Notes: generated by a model from the sequence alone, not told the origin. A stretch of 64,000 nucleotides of DNA from Pseudooceanicola marinus (GCF_002786295.1 NZ_PGTC01000011.1:62001-126000), one strand, 5' to 3'; shown: positions 43,706 to 53,266, counted from the stretch's first letter. A program made the numbers and translations.

Positions 43706-44919
43706 CCCTGCAGAGCGAGATCCAGCCCGCCGCCTCCGACCGGCAGGCCAGCGCCGTGCAGCATCTCTCGGAGTTGATCCGCTTCGACACGGTGTCCCGG
43801 AACAGCAACCGTGCCCTGATCGACCACATGGCCGAGTATTTCCGCGGTCTCGGCGCGCGGATCACCATCCTGCCCGACGCGACCGGCACCAAGGCCAACC
43901 TCATCGCGGCCTTCGGGCCGGAGGGGGTCGCGGGCGTGGTCTGGTCGGGCCATACCGACGTGGTCCCCGCGGACGAGCCGGAATGGCAGAGCGATCCCTT
44001 CACCGCCGAGATCCGTGACGGCAAGCTCTTCGGTCGCGGCGCCTGCGACATGAAGGGCTTTGCCGCCTGCGTCATGGCGGTGGCCCCGCAACTGGCGCAA
44101 GCCCCCCTCGCCCGTCCCGTCTATCTCTGTTTTTCCCATGACGAAGAGGTCGGCTGCCTCGGTGCGCCGGCCATTGCCCGGCATCTGGCCGCGCTGCCGG
44201 TACCGCCCGAGTTCGCCATCATCGGCGAGCCGTCGATGATGCAGCTGGTAACGGGGCAGAAGGGCAAGATCGCCATGCGCGCCCATGTGACCGGCACCTC
44301 GGGGCATTCCTCCTTCGCGCCGGAGCATGTCAACGCCGTCGAATACGCCTCACGCGCGATCGCGATGATCGCGGAGCGTGGCAAGCGTTATGAGAGCGAA
44401 GGGCCGTTCGACCACGATTTCACCGTGCCACATGCGACCATGCTGGCCACGATGATCAATGGGGGCGTGGCGACCAACGTCACGCCGGACAGTTGCAGCT
44501 TCACCTTCGAGTTGCGCTCGATCGCCGGCATGGACGCGGAAGCCGACATGGCCGAACTGCTGGCCCGGATCGCGACCGAGGTCAGCGCCGAGATGGCCGC
44601 CAAGACCGCCGGAACCGGCATCACCTTCGAACGGATCTTCTCCTACCCGCCGATGGGAGAGGCGCGCAACACCACGGGCTTTGCCCGCTATGCCCGGCAG
44701 ATGCCCGAGGCCTGGGGCGGCAAGGTCTCCTACGGCTCCGAGGGCGGCATCTTCGAACTGATCGGCGGCATTCCTTCGGTGATCGTCGGGCCCGGCTCGA
44801 TCGAGCAGGCGCACAAGCCGAATGAATTCGTGGCCCTCGACCAGCTCGACGCCTGCATCGCCTTCCTTGACGGCATTGTGACAGAGCTCTGCGCCGCCCC
44901 GACCGAGACGGCCAGCTGA
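43702..44919 (+). CDS. argE: M20 family amidohydrolase, acetylornithine deacetylase-like
   Basis: A 405-residue metallopeptidase-fold deacylase. Zinc sites: WSGHTDVVPA (His), GRGACDMKGFAACVMA (bridging Asp), SHDEEVGCLGAP (Glu pair), and a C-terminal IVGPGSIEQAHKPNEF His. The dimerisation domain includes VTGTSGHSSFAPEHVNAVEYA. It fits ArgE-type N-acetyl-amino-acid deacetylases. The ATGA overlap with tctA couples it to the transporter, so its substrate may be the imported compound rather than acetylornithine. Confidence 0.88.
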   Translation: MTLQSEIQPAASDRQASAVQHLSELIRFDTVSRNSNRALIDHMAEYFRGLGARITILPDATGTKANLIAAFGPEGVAGVVWSGHTDVVPADEPEWQSDPFTAEIRDGKLFGRGACDMKGFAACVMAVAPQLAQAPLARPVYLCFSHDEEVGCLGAPAIARHLAALPVPPEFAIIGEPSMMQLVTGQKGKIAMRAHVTGTSGHSSFAPEHVNAVEYASRAIAMIAERGKRYESEGPFDHDFTVPHATMLATMINGGVATNVTPDSCSFTFELRSIAGMDAEADMAELLARIATEVSAEMAAKTAGTGITFERIFSYPPMGEARNTTGFARYARQMPEAWGGKVSYGSEGGIFELIGGIPSVIVGPGSIEQAHKPNEFVALDQLDACIAFLDGIVTELCAAPTETAS

Positions 44920-44964
44920 GCAGACCGAAGCGGCTGGCCACGGCCAGTATCCTGTGCTGAAAGA

Positions 44965-44997
44965 CGCTCTGCCCTCTTCCTGGAAGGGGGCAGAGCG
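44965..44997 (+). terminator. Long hairpin after the transporter operon
   Basis: CGCTCTGCCC pairs with GGGCAGAGCG, extended by a G-T pair to about 12-14 pairs. It lies 45 bp after the argE stop; no T-run follows. Confidence 0.55.
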
Positions 44998-45143
44998 ATG
45001 GATGAGCGGTCAACAGGACGTAAGCTAATCCACTGATTTCTCACGAGCTACCCGTGCCGCAGCTCCAAGGCGGCTCCAATGGAACCGCCCTAGACGAACG
45101 CCAAGCATACCGTTCCCGTGCGCGCGCAGTGCAACACGTCCCA

Positions 45144-45728
45144 TCATGACAGCGACTTGTGCATAAGGATCCAATCGCCCGGCAAGTCGGACCCCGGGAA
45201 GGGCACAAACGGGCGTGTCGCACGGTCGGAGAACCCGAAGGCTTGGTAAAGATTGCGGGCACGCGTGTTTGCGCTGCCGACCAGTAAAGCCATTTCCGAA
45301 CAGCCTGCCGCCCTCGCCGAAGCGGCGGCCTCTTCCAGCACGATCTTCCCAAGGCCCTGGCCCTGGGCCGTGGGATACAGTGCCACCATGGCGATGTAGT
45401 AGCAGCCCGGAATAAGTGCTTTCAGCTCATCCAGCGGCCTCAGAGCCTCTGGCGCATCTGTCGATGCAGCGCTGGCCTCGGGAATGACGTAGCAGTTAAG
45501 GGCCCCGGCCACCGCGCCACCGACTTCGACGATACACCAGTTGCGAAAAAAGATATAGTGATCGGACTGAGTAAGGAGGGCCGTTCGCCCCACCTCGAAG
45601 GCCGATTGCCCCGGAACGGCAGCCAGTCCCCAGAGATGAGACATCAGCCCTCGTGTCGCCATATCCGCAAGGATCGCAAGGTCCGCAACGTCGCCCTGCT
45701 GTGCCGTTCTGAAAATTAGATCCCTCAT
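45144..45728 (-). CDS. GNAT family N-acetyltransferase
   Basis: A 194-residue acetyltransferase. The CoA-binding motif A is YPTAQGQGLGKIVLEEAAA, with the next helix SARAAGCSEMALLVGSANTRARNLYQAFGF and a final strand. The N-terminus RDLIFRTAQQGDVADLAILADMATRGL is typical. The substrate is unknown. The start at 45728 places the GNAT fold at the N-terminus. Flanking gaps of about 220 and 356 bp hold no supported genes. Confidence 0.85.
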   Translation of the reverse strand: MRDLIFRTAQQGDVADLAILADMATRGLMSHLWGLAAVPGQSAFEVGRTALLTQSDHYIFFRNWCIVEVGGAVAGALNCYVIPEASAASTDAPEALRPLDELKALIPGCYYIAMVALYPTAQGQGLGKIVLEEAAASARAAGCSEMALLVGSANTRARNLYQAFGFSDRATRPFVPFPGSDLPGDWILMHKSLS

Positions 45729-46084
45729 CGTCCCTCTTACTCCGTGTCCGGGCCCCTGCGGGTGCCGCAACATCTGACCTCGCCCGTCCAGACCTCACCC
45801 CGCGGCCCGGGCTCGCTGCTCTATACCCATTTTGCCCTGCTTGGTCTTCAGCTTGCATCAAGCTCCGGCAGCATGGTTCTGCGTCGCGGCGGCGCCGAGC
45901 GGCGCGCCACTCCTTCGCGACGTGTTCGACCTGCAGGTGCCGGATAAGTCGCGCCAGATACCCTTTTCAAGCCTTGTAGTTTGTCAGGCCGGCCTCCATC
46001 ACCTAGGTCCAAACGCATCGGGTTCAGGCGTCGGCCGTCGTTCAGGACCTGTGTGCCGGAACCTTGATGAAGCGAAACTCAGAA
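45729..46084. other. 356-bp stretch without a supported gene
   Basis: A forward open frame (45832-46101) contains FDLQVPDKSRQIPFSSLV, which looks protein-like and may be the tail of a decayed gene, but no family or start can be given. Nothing else was recognised apart from the likely promoters of the flanking genes. Confidence 0.4.
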
Positions 46085-46384
46085 ATGAGCGATCAGCCTG
46101 ACCAACTGGATGTCTTCCCGACCAGCGTCGATCTGACCCGGATCGACGAGGAGATGAACATGCGCCGGTTCTACCGGATCTGCCTGCAGCCGGACCTGTT
46201 CGGTGGCGTGACCCTGGTGCGGGAATGGGGGCGGATCGGATTTCGCGGACAGTCCATGGCGATGCGCCACGCAGATGAGGGCGAGGCCGTCACCGCCCTG
46301 ATGAAGCTGGCCGCGACCAAGACCCGGCGCGGCTATCGCGATGCCCGCGAGAGCGGGACGCCCGAGGATGACAGCGAAGCATAA
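46085..46384 (+). CDS. WGR domain protein
   Basis: A 99-residue protein built around a WGR domain (FYRICLQPDLFGGVTLVREWGRIGFRGQS), a nucleic-acid-binding module first known from PARP proteins. The bacterial stand-alone form has an unknown role. A start at 46067 would add six residues; neither has a strong ribosome site. It is convergent with acuI. Confidence 0.8.
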   Translation: MSDQPDQLDVFPTSVDLTRIDEEMNMRRFYRICLQPDLFGGVTLVREWGRIGFRGQSMAMRHADEGEAVTALMKLAATKTRRGYRDARESGTPEDDSEA

Positions 46385-46480
46385 GCCGCCGCAGGGGGGC
46401 GGGAGATCCCGCGTGTCGGCGAGAGGGGCCTTCTTCATGTGATGGGCAGCGAGCGCCGTAACCCGTTGGACCAAAAGAAA

Positions 46481-46513
46481 ATCCCCGGACCTGCGCGGGG
46501 CGGGTCCGGGGAT
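46481..46513 (-). terminator. Terminator of acuI
   Basis: ATCCCCGGACC (46481-46491) pairs with GGTCCGGGGAT (46503-46513). The minus strand then reads TTTCTTTT. It is 40 bp after the acuI stop. Confidence 0.9.
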
Positions 46514-46553
46514 CTGTCATGTCAAAGCCCCGCAGGGGACCGGGGCGCGCCGA

Positions 46554-47543
46554 TCAGACGTTGACGACGACGCGACCCTGGATCTGGTTCGCCATCAGCT
46601 TCTCCGCCAGATCCGGCAGTTCGTCAAAGCCGTGAACCGCGTACATGGTGGACAGCAGATCGCGGTCCAACTTCTTGTTCAGCAGGTCCCAGGCGGCCTT
46701 CCGCTTCGGCTTCGGCGCCATGACGGAATCGACGCCCAGCAGGGCGACGGAGCGCAGGATGTGCGGCATCACGGTGCCGGGCAGCGAGGGGCCCTCGGCC
46801 AGGCCGCAGGCGGCGACGGCACCGCCGTAGCAGGTCTGCGCCAGTACATTGGCCAGGGTATGGCCGCCAGCGACATCCACCGCGCCCCCCCAACGTTCCG
46901 GTTGCAGCGGCTTGCCCTGTTCCGACAGCTCGGCCCGGTCAACGAAGTCGGTGGCGCCCAGTTTCGACAGGTAGTCATGGGTTTCCGGGCGCCCCGTGAC
47001 GGCGGTGACGGAATAGCCCAGCCGGGCCAGCAGCGCCGTGGCGACAGAGCCCACGCCGCCGGCGGCCCCGGTGACCAGGATCGGCGCGCCCTGCGGGTCC
47101 AGGCCCCAGTCCAGCAGCGCCTGCACGCAGAGCCCGGCGGTATAGCCGGCGGTGCCGATGGCCATGGCCTGTTCGGGGCTGAAGCCCTCGGGCAGGGGCA
47201 GCAGCCATTCGGGTTTCACGCGTTGGAACTTCGAATAGGCGCCCTGTTCGGTTTCCGACAGGCCCCAGCCGTTCAGGATCACCTTGTCGCCGGGGGCGAA
47301 TTCCTCGGTCGCGCTTTCGACCACGGTGGCGGCCATGTCGATGCCGGCGGTCATCGGCAGGCGGCGGGCGATGCGGCCCTTGCCGGTGACGGCCAGCCCG
47401 TCCTTGTAGTTCACGGTGGAATGGCTGACCTCGACCAGGACCGGCAGGTCGGGCAGGTCGGCCAGGGTCATCTCGGTCATCTCGGCGCGGGTCTTGCGAT
47501 CGCCGGCGTCGGTGATGCGCAGGGCGGTGAAGGTGTCGGACAT
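46554..47543 (-). CDS. acuI: Acryloyl-CoA reductase (NADPH), YhdH/AcuI family
   Basis: A 329-residue MDR reductase that turns acryloyl-CoA into propionyl-CoA and protects roseobacters from acrylate made from DMSP. The YhdH/AcuI pattern is clear: STVNYKDGLAVTGKGRIARRLPMTAGID, WGLSETEQGAYSKFQRVKPEW, nucleotide motif VTGAAGGVGSVATALLARLGY and the ending NQIQGRVVVNV. It follows a GntR gene by 36 bp on the same strand. No DMSP lyase or demethylase gene is in the window. Confidence 0.92.
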   Translation of the reverse strand: MSDTFTALRITDAGDRKTRAEMTEMTLADLPDLPVLVEVSHSTVNYKDGLAVTGKGRIARRLPMTAGIDMAATVVESATEEFAPGDKVILNGWGLSETEQGAYSKFQRVKPEWLLPLPEGFSPEQAMAIGTAGYTAGLCVQALLDWGLDPQGAPILVTGAAGGVGSVATALLARLGYSVTAVTGRPETHDYLSKLGATDFVDRAELSEQGKPLQPERWGGAVDVAGGHTLANVLAQTCYGGAVAACGLAEGPSLPGTVMPHILRSVALLGVDSVMAPKPKRKAAWDLLNKKLDRDLLSTMYAVHGFDELPDLAEKLMANQIQGRVVVNV

Positions 47544-47579
47544 GGTATTCCTCCGGGGTTGGGGCGGCCCCCAGTGGGT

Positions 47580-48323
47580 CTAGACGGGCCGCTTGGCGTC
47601 GCGGGCCCTCTGGGCCGCGGCGTAGGTGTCGGTGAGGTGGCTGAGCAGCCGTTCCAGGGCCAGGCGGGCCCGTTGTGCATCCCGGGCCTCGACCGCTTCC
47701 AGCAGGTTCTGCTGATGCGCCAGGGTGTCGGCACGATTGCGCTGGCCGACCACGATCATGTTCAACAGCGGGATGAAGCTCTCGATGACGGTGGTCATCA
47801 TCAGCCGCAGGGGAGCGTTATGTGCCGCCTCGACGATGGCACGGTGAAAGCCCACGTCGGCGGCGCAGAACTCCGTGTCCAGCAGGGTGGGGTCGGCCTG
47901 GCGGGCCAGCGCCGCGCGCATGGCGGCCAGGTCCTCCTCGGTGCGCAGGTCGCAGGCGCGTTCGAGGCACAGCGCCTCGGTTTCCAGGCGCGCCTCGATC
48001 AGCTCGTCGATGTCGAAGGCCCCCATGCCGACCATCAGCATGGCCGAGGTCGCCTGGGTTTCCACCAGCTCTTCCAGTTCGGGGCGCTTGACGAAATTGC
48101 CGCCTGTGGGGCCGCGGCGCGAATGGATGAGGTTCAGCGCGGCGAGCCGTTTCAACGCCTCGCGCACCGTGGGGCGGGAGACGCCGAAGCGGGTGGCGAG
48201 TTCCTCTTCGCCCGGCAGGCGGTCATCGGCCTTCAGCCGGCCATCGAGGATCGCGGCGTGAATTTCATCCGCCACCTGACGCGCCAGACCGACGGTCACC
48301 ACTTGCCCGAATTTCACGCTCAT
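47580..48323 (-). CDS. GntR family regulator, FadR subfamily
   Basis: A 247-residue regulator. The winged helix is ADEIHAAILDGRLKADDRLPGEEELATRFGVSRPTVREALKRLAALNLI, and the all-helical FCD effector domain has its metal-binding pattern (ADVGFHRAIVEAAHN; HQQNLLEAVEARD). FadR-type GntR proteins usually sense organic acids or acyl-CoA. It is placed before acuI and divergent from the hydroxyacid dehydrogenase, so it may control both arms. Start chosen at MSVKFGQ. Confidence 0.92.
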   Translation of the reverse strand: MSVKFGQVVTVGLARQVADEIHAAILDGRLKADDRLPGEEELATRFGVSRPTVREALKRLAALNLIHSRRGPTGGNFVKRPELEELVETQATSAMLMVGMGAFDIDELIEARLETEALCLERACDLRTEEDLAAMRAALARQADPTLLDTEFCAADVGFHRAIVEAAHNAPLRLMMTTVIESFIPLLNMIVVGQRNRADTLAHQQNLLEAVEARDAQRARLALERLLSHLTDTYAAAQRARDAKRPV

Positions 48324-48351
48324 CTGCTGGCCCGGCTCCGGTGAAAGGATC

Positions 48352-48374
48352 GTCAAAAGAACAATAGGTTTGAC
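48352..48374. promoter_or_regulatory. Inverted repeat between the GntR and dehydrogenase genes
   Basis: GTCAAA (48352-48357) and TTTGAC (48369-48374) flank 11 bases, 29 bp upstream of the GntR start. TTGACA at 48370 could also serve as a -35 box of the dehydrogenase operon. Confidence 0.4.
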
Positions 48375-48473
48375 AAATATGGATAAGACCGCATGACATG
48401 GGGCCATGTCTACCGGAAATGTCCTCCTGCCGTGGCGTCGGCCCGGAAATGGCGCCGGGATGGGCAGGATGCG

Positions 48474-49886
48474 ATGACGGGATCTGCTGACATGACGAGT
48501 GATTTGCCCCGGGCGTTCTGGGCGGCGCTGGAGGATCTACCGCCGCTGGCCGTGCTGCGTGGGGTCGATTGCGACCGCCATGCCGCGGATGCCACCGGCA
48601 ACATCAGCCAGGTCCCCGAGGCGGTCTTTCGCCCCGCCACCACGGCCGAACTGTCGCGGATCATGGCCACCTGCAGCGCCCATGGCGTGCCGATGGTGGT
48701 GCAGGGTGGGCTGACCGGCCTGTCGAACGGCGCCACGCCCTGCGCGGGCGAGGTGGCGATCAGCCTGGAGCGGATGAACGTGCTGGGCGCCGTCGATCCG
48801 GTGTCGGCCACTGTCTGCGCAGGCGCCGGCGTAACCTTGCAGCGGGTGCAAGACGCGGCGGCGGCCGAGGGGCTTTCCTTCGGCGTCGACATCGGCGCGC
48901 GCGGGTCCGCTACCGTAGGCGGGCTGGCCGCGACCAATGCCGGCGGGCTGAACGTGATCCAGCGCGGGATGATGCGCGCCCATGTGGTGGCCCTGGAGGT
49001 GGTGCTGGCCGACGGCCGGGTGCTGGGGCATGTACGCCCGCTGGCCAAGGACAACTCGGGCTTCGACCTGAAGCAGCTGTTCATCGGCTCCGAAGGGGTG
49101 CTGGGCGTCATCACCCGGCTTTGCCTGGCGCTGCGTCCCGCGCCGGGTCCGCAGCAGACGCTGTTTGCCGCCGCCCCCGACATGCCCGCCGCCGCCGCTC
49201 TGCTGGCGCGGCTGCGCCGCCGGGCGCCAGGCCCGGTCACCGCCTTCGAGGTGTTGGACGAGGCGATCTTCGCGCTCATCCTGGAGCAAGGCCACCGCCC
49301 GCCCTTCGCCCCCGAGGGGATCCAGGTGCTGGCCGAGGTTGAAACCGCCCAGGCGGAGCCCCTGCAGGCGCTGCTGATGGAGGCGTTGGAGGCGGGCGAG
49401 ATCAGCGACGTGACCCTGGCTGCCTCCGGCCAGCAGGCCGCCGCGCTCTGGGCCCTGCGGGAAGGCTGTGGCGAGGCGGTGGCAGCGATGCGCGCGCCCA
49501 TAGGTTTCGACATCGGCCTGCCTGTGGCCGCCATGCCCGCCTTCCTGTACGACACCCGCGCCGCCCTGGCGGAGATGCCCGAGACCCACCCGGCGGTCTT
49601 CGGCCACCTGGGTGACGGCAACCTGCATTACATCGTCGACACCCCCGACCACGCCCGCGCGGCCGAGATCGTGCTGGGTGCCGTGGCGCGTGCGGGCGGG
49701 GCGATCAGTGCCGAACATGGGCTGGGCCGGGAAAAGCCCGGCTATCTGCCGCTGGTACGCAGCCCCGAGGAACTGGCCGTGATGCGCGGCCTGAAGACCC
49801 TGCTGGATCCGGCGGGCCTGCTGAACCCGGGGCGCATGCTGCCCGATGAACCGACCCTCTCTCCCCTTTTTCCCCTGACCAAGTGA
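48474..49886 (+). CDS. FAD-linked 2-hydroxyacid dehydrogenase (D-LDH/GlcD type)
   Basis: A 470-residue flavoenzyme of the D-lactate dehydrogenase/glycolate oxidase family. The FAD-binding domain has VVQGGLTGLSNGATP and DIGARGSATVGGLAATNAGG; the C-terminal FAD-oxidase domain ends with HLGDGNLHYIVDTP and AEHGLGREKPGYL. It oxidises a D-2-hydroxyacid to the 2-oxoacid. It precedes the indolepyruvate oxidoreductase gene by 10 bp, so the product is probably its substrate. Start 48474 has AGGA upstream; 48492 is the alternative. Confidence 0.9.
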   Translation: MTGSADMTSDLPRAFWAALEDLPPLAVLRGVDCDRHAADATGNISQVPEAVFRPATTAELSRIMATCSAHGVPMVVQGGLTGLSNGATPCAGEVAISLERMNVLGAVDPVSATVCAGAGVTLQRVQDAAAAEGLSFGVDIGARGSATVGGLAATNAGGLNVIQRGMMRAHVVALEVVLADGRVLGHVRPLAKDNSGFDLKQLFIGSEGVLGVITRLCLALRPAPGPQQTLFAAAPDMPAAAALLARLRRRAPGPVTAFEVLDEAIFALILEQGHRPPFAPEGIQVLAEVETAQAEPLQALLMEALEAGEISDVTLAASGQQAAALWALREGCGEAVAAMRAPIGFDIGLPVAAMPAFLYDTRAALAEMPETHPAVFGHLGDGNLHYIVDTPDHARAAEIVLGAVARAGGAISAEHGLGREKPGYLPLVRSPEELAVMRGLKTLLDPAGLLNPGRMLPDEPTLSPLFPLTK

Positions 49887-49896
49887 AGCCAAGCAG

Positions 49897-52800
49897 ATGA
49901 GCCGAGCCGACAAACTCTCCCCCGACATGGCGCAGACCGCCTTCCTGTCCGGCACCCAGGCGCTGGCGAAACTGCCGCAGCTGATGCGCCAGAGGGACGA
50001 AGCGGCGGGGCTGAACACCGCTGGGTACGTCACCGGCTACCGCGGCTCGCCCCTGGCGCAGCTGGACCGGGAAATGGTCAAGGCCGCCAAGGGGTTGAAG
50101 GAAAACCACATCCATTTCCACCCCGCGCTGAACGAGGATCTGGCGGTGACGGCGGCCTGGGGGACGCAGCAAAGCTCGCTATTCGACGGTGTGCGCTACG
50201 ACGGCATCTTCGCCATGTGGTACGGCAAGGGGCCGGGGGTGGACCGCTCGTTGGACGCCATCCGCCATGCCAATGCGGACGGCACCGACCCCAGGGGCGG
50301 CGTTCTGGTGATGATGGGCGACGACCACGGCGCAGTCAGTTCCACCCTGCCGCATCAGACCGAACATGACATGATCGCGGTGCAGGTGCCGGTACTGGCG
50401 CCGGCGGGGGTGCAGGATTACCTGCGCTTCGGCCTTCTGGGCTGGGAAATGTCGCGCGCCTCCGGCGCCTGGGTCGGCTTCAAATGCCAGACCGAGGTGG
50501 TGGAAAGCAGCGCCACCGTGTCGATGGAGGGGCTGAACACCCCCGCCGTCCTGCCCGAGGGATCGGGCACCCATGCGCTGCGCTGGCCCGATGGGCCCTT
50601 CCCCAAGGAAGCGCGCATTGAGAAGAAACTGGCGCTGGTGCAGGAATTCGCGCGCCTGAACGGGTTGGACGAACGGTTTGGCGCAGGGGATGCGAAGATC
50701 GGCATCGTCTCTGCGGGCAAGAGCTGGCTCGACCTGCGCGCGGCGCTGGCGCGTCTGGGCCTGACCGAGGACGACGTGGCCGCCCATGGCATCCGCCTGC
50801 TGAAACTGGGGCTGACCTGGCCGCTCGACCCCGTGGGTCTGACCGAATTCGCCGAAGGCCTCGACGAGCTGATCGTGGTCGAGGAAAAGCGCCCGGTGAT
50901 CGAGGATCAGGTGAAGGCGATCCTCTTCAACGCCGCCACCCGCCCGCGTGTGTCGGGCAAGACCACACCCGAGGGCGCGCCGCTGATGTCGGCGCTGGCC
51001 GAGCTGCACCCGCATCAGATCATGGAGGCGGTGTTGTCGCGCCTGCCCGAGGCGTTGCGCGCCGGGCTGCCCGCGCCCGCGCCGGTGCTGACCAGCGAGG
51101 CGCCCGCCGCCGCGCCCGCACTGGACCGCGACCCCTATTTCTGCTCCGGCTGCCCGCACAGCCTGTCCACCCGTCTGCCCGACGGCAGCCGCGCCACCAC
51201 CGGCATCGGCTGCCACATGATGGTGATCGGGGTCGAGGGGCGGAACACCTCGACCTTCACCCAGATGGGGGCCGAGGGGATCAGCTGGCTGGGCCTGTCG
51301 CCCTTCACGGATGAGAAACACATCTTCGCCAACATGGGCGACGGAACGTGGTTCCATTCCGGTGCGCTGGCGATCCGGGCCGCCGTCGCCGCGCAGGTCA
51401 ACATGACCTACAAGATCCTGTTCAACGATGCCGTGGCCATGACCGGCGGCCAGCCCCATGATGGCGAGCTGTCGGTGCCCAAGATCGTGAAACAGGTGCG
51501 GGCCGAGGGCGTGCGCGAGGTCGTCGTGGTAGCCGAACAGCCCGAGCGGCTGAAAGGCCAGCTGCCCGAGGGTGTGCGGATCTGGCATCGCGATCACATG
51601 GAAGAGGTGCAGCGCCACCTGCGCGAGGTCGAGGGTGTCACGGTGCTGGTCTACGATCAGGTCTGCGCCGCCGAGAAACGCCGCCGCCGCAAGTCGGGCG
51701 AGTTTCCGAAGATCGCCAAGCGGGTCTTCATCAACGATCTGGTCTGCGAGGGCTGCGGCGATTGCTCGGCGCAGTCGGGCTGTATCTCCATCGAGCCGGA
51801 AGAGACCGAGTTCGGCCGCAAGCGGAGGATCAACCAGTCAAGCTGCAACGGGGATACCTCCTGCCTGAAGGGCTTCTGCCCCAGCTTCATCAGCGTTGAG
51901 GGTGGCCGCCTGAAGAAACCCGGCAAAGCCGAGGCGAAGACCGACAGCGCGCCGCTGCCCGACCCGATCGTGCCGCGCATCGACGGGGTCTACAACCTGA
52001 TGCTGGCGGGCATCGGCGGGACCGGGGTGCTGACGGTCAGCCAGGTTCTGGCGCGGGCCGCGCATCTCGACGGGCTGGCGGTGCAATCGCTGGACCAGAC
52101 CGGACTGGCGCAGAAAAACGGCTCGGTTGTCGGGCACCTGCGGCTGGCGCCCGATGCGCACGACCTGACGGCGGCCCGGGTTGGCGAGGGCGAGGCCGAT
52201 CTGGTGCTGGCCTTCGACATGCTGGTCGCGCGCTCGGCCAAGGTGCGGCCGATGCTGGGGCGGGGGCGGACGCGGGTGGTCGTGGATGACCGCTTGGCGC
52301 CGAACGCCAGCTTCGTGCAGAACACGGCGATGGAGTTCCGCAAATCCTCCGGCCTGGAGGCGCTGAAGGGCATGGTGGGACAGGGGCATTGCTTGGTGGT
52401 GCCCGGCACCGACCTGGCGCTGACCACCATGGCCGATGCGATTGCCACCAACCTGCTGATCCTCGGCTATGCCTGGCAAAAGGGGCTGGTGCCAGTCGGC
52501 GCCGAGGCCCTGCGCGAGGCCCTGCTGGGCGCGCGCGGTGGCGAGGCCAACATGACCACCTTCAACTGGGGCCGCCGCGCGGCGGTGGAGCCGGATCTGC
52601 TGGACCGTCTGGGCGGCAAGCCGGAGCCGGAGGCCGCGATGGAGGAAGAAACGCTGGCGCAGCTGATCGCCCGGCGAGCCGAGTTCCTGACCGGCTACCA
52701 GTCCGGGCGCTATGCGAGGCGGTACCTGAAGGTGGTGGAGGCGGCCAGGGCCGCCGAGGCGCCCCTGGGCCGCGAGGATTTCACCCGCGCCGTGGCGCAG

Positions 52801-53262
52801 ACCGCCTTCCGTCTGATGGCCTACAAGGATGAATACGAGGTCGCGCGGCTGCACCTGGATGCGGCGCAGAAGGCGCGGCTGTCGGAGACTTTCGAGGGGG
52901 ATTACAGGATCCGCTATCATCTGGCGCCGCCGGTGCTGTCGAAGACGGATCCGCGTACGGGGCGGCCGGCGAAGCGCGAGTTTGGCCCTTGGATCGAATC
53001 CGGGTTCAGGGTGCTGGCGGCAATGAAGGGGCTGCGCGGCACGGCGCTGGATCCCTTCGGGCGGACCGAGGAACGGCGCATGGAGCGTGCGCTGGTGGCG
53101 GAGTTCGAGGCGGAGGTGGCGGCGCTGGCCGATACGCTCACCGTCGACACCCACGCCCGCGCGGTCGAGCTGGCCGAACTGCCGCAGATGGTGCGTGGTT
53201 TCGGTCCGGTGAAGGAGGCGAATGTGGCCGCCTATCGGGCCAAGCGGGCCGAGCTGGGCTGA
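49897..53262 (+). CDS. Indolepyruvate ferredoxin oxidoreductase family protein, fused alpha and beta subunits
   Basis: A 1121-residue protein. The alpha part has a pyruvate-oxidoreductase N-terminal region (AGYVTGYRGSPLAQLD), a TPP domain with ANMGDGTWFHSGALAIRAAVA, and a cysteine cluster (CEGCGDCSAQSGC...CLKGFCP) for Fe-S binding. The beta (gamma-domain) part begins near residue 690 (LMLAGIGGTGVLTVSQVLARA). It converts aryl- or branched-chain 2-oxoacids to acyl-CoA with transfer of electrons to ferredoxin. The fused long form is known in proteobacteria. The substrate is not fixed by sequence. Confidence 0.93.
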   Translation: MSRADKLSPDMAQTAFLSGTQALAKLPQLMRQRDEAAGLNTAGYVTGYRGSPLAQLDREMVKAAKGLKENHIHFHPALNEDLAVTAAWGTQQSSLFDGVRYDGIFAMWYGKGPGVDRSLDAIRHANADGTDPRGGVLVMMGDDHGAVSSTLPHQTEHDMIAVQVPVLAPAGVQDYLRFGLLGWEMSRASGAWVGFKCQTEVVESSATVSMEGLNTPAVLPEGSGTHALRWPDGPFPKEARIEKKLALVQEFARLNGLDERFGAGDAKIGIVSAGKSWLDLRAALARLGLTEDDVAAHGIRLLKLGLTWPLDPVGLTEFAEGLDELIVVEEKRPVIEDQVKAILFNAATRPRVSGKTTPEGAPLMSALAELHPHQIMEAVLSRLPEALRAGLPAPAPVLTSEAPAAAPALDRDPYFCSGCPHSLSTRLPDGSRATTGIGCHMMVIGVEGRNTSTFTQMGAEGISWLGLSPFTDEKHIFANMGDGTWFHSGALAIRAAVAAQVNMTYKILFNDAVAMTGGQPHDGELSVPKIVKQVRAEGVREVVVVAEQPERLKGQLPEGVRIWHRDHMEEVQRHLREVEGVTVLVYDQVCAAEKRRRRKSGEFPKIAKRVFINDLVCEGCGDCSAQSGCISIEPEETEFGRKRRINQSSCNGDTSCLKGFCPSFISVEGGRLKKPGKAEAKTDSAPLPDPIVPRIDGVYNLMLAGIGGTGVLTVSQVLARAAHLDGLAVQSLDQTGLAQKNGSVVGHLRLAPDAHDLTAARVGEGEADLVLAFDMLVARSAKVRPMLGRGRTRVVVDDRLAPNASFVQNTAMEFRKSSGLEALKGMVGQGHCLVVPGTDLALTTMADAIATNLLILGYAWQKGLVPVGAEALREALLGARGGEANMTTFNWGRRAAVEPDLLDRLGGKPEPEAAMEEETLAQLIARRAEFLTGYQSGRYARRYLKVVEAARAAEAPLGREDFTRAVAQTAFRLMAYKDEYEVARLHLDAAQKARLSETFEGDYRIRYHLAPPVLSKTDPRTGRPAKREFGPWIESGFRVLAAMKGLRGTALDPFGRTEERRMERALVAEFEAEVAALADTLTVDTHARAVELAELPQMVRGFGPVKEANVAAYRAKRAELG

Positions 53263-53266
53263 ACAG

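Noticed and set aside
45832-46101. A forward frame containing FDLQVPDKSRQIPFSSLV
   Set aside because: Protein-like in part, but it overlaps the WGR start in another frame and has no recognisable family; listed only as a gap note.
51838-53154. A 438-codon frame antisense to the ferredoxin oxidoreductase
   Set aside because: Shadow of a confident gene, without a plausible start or domain.
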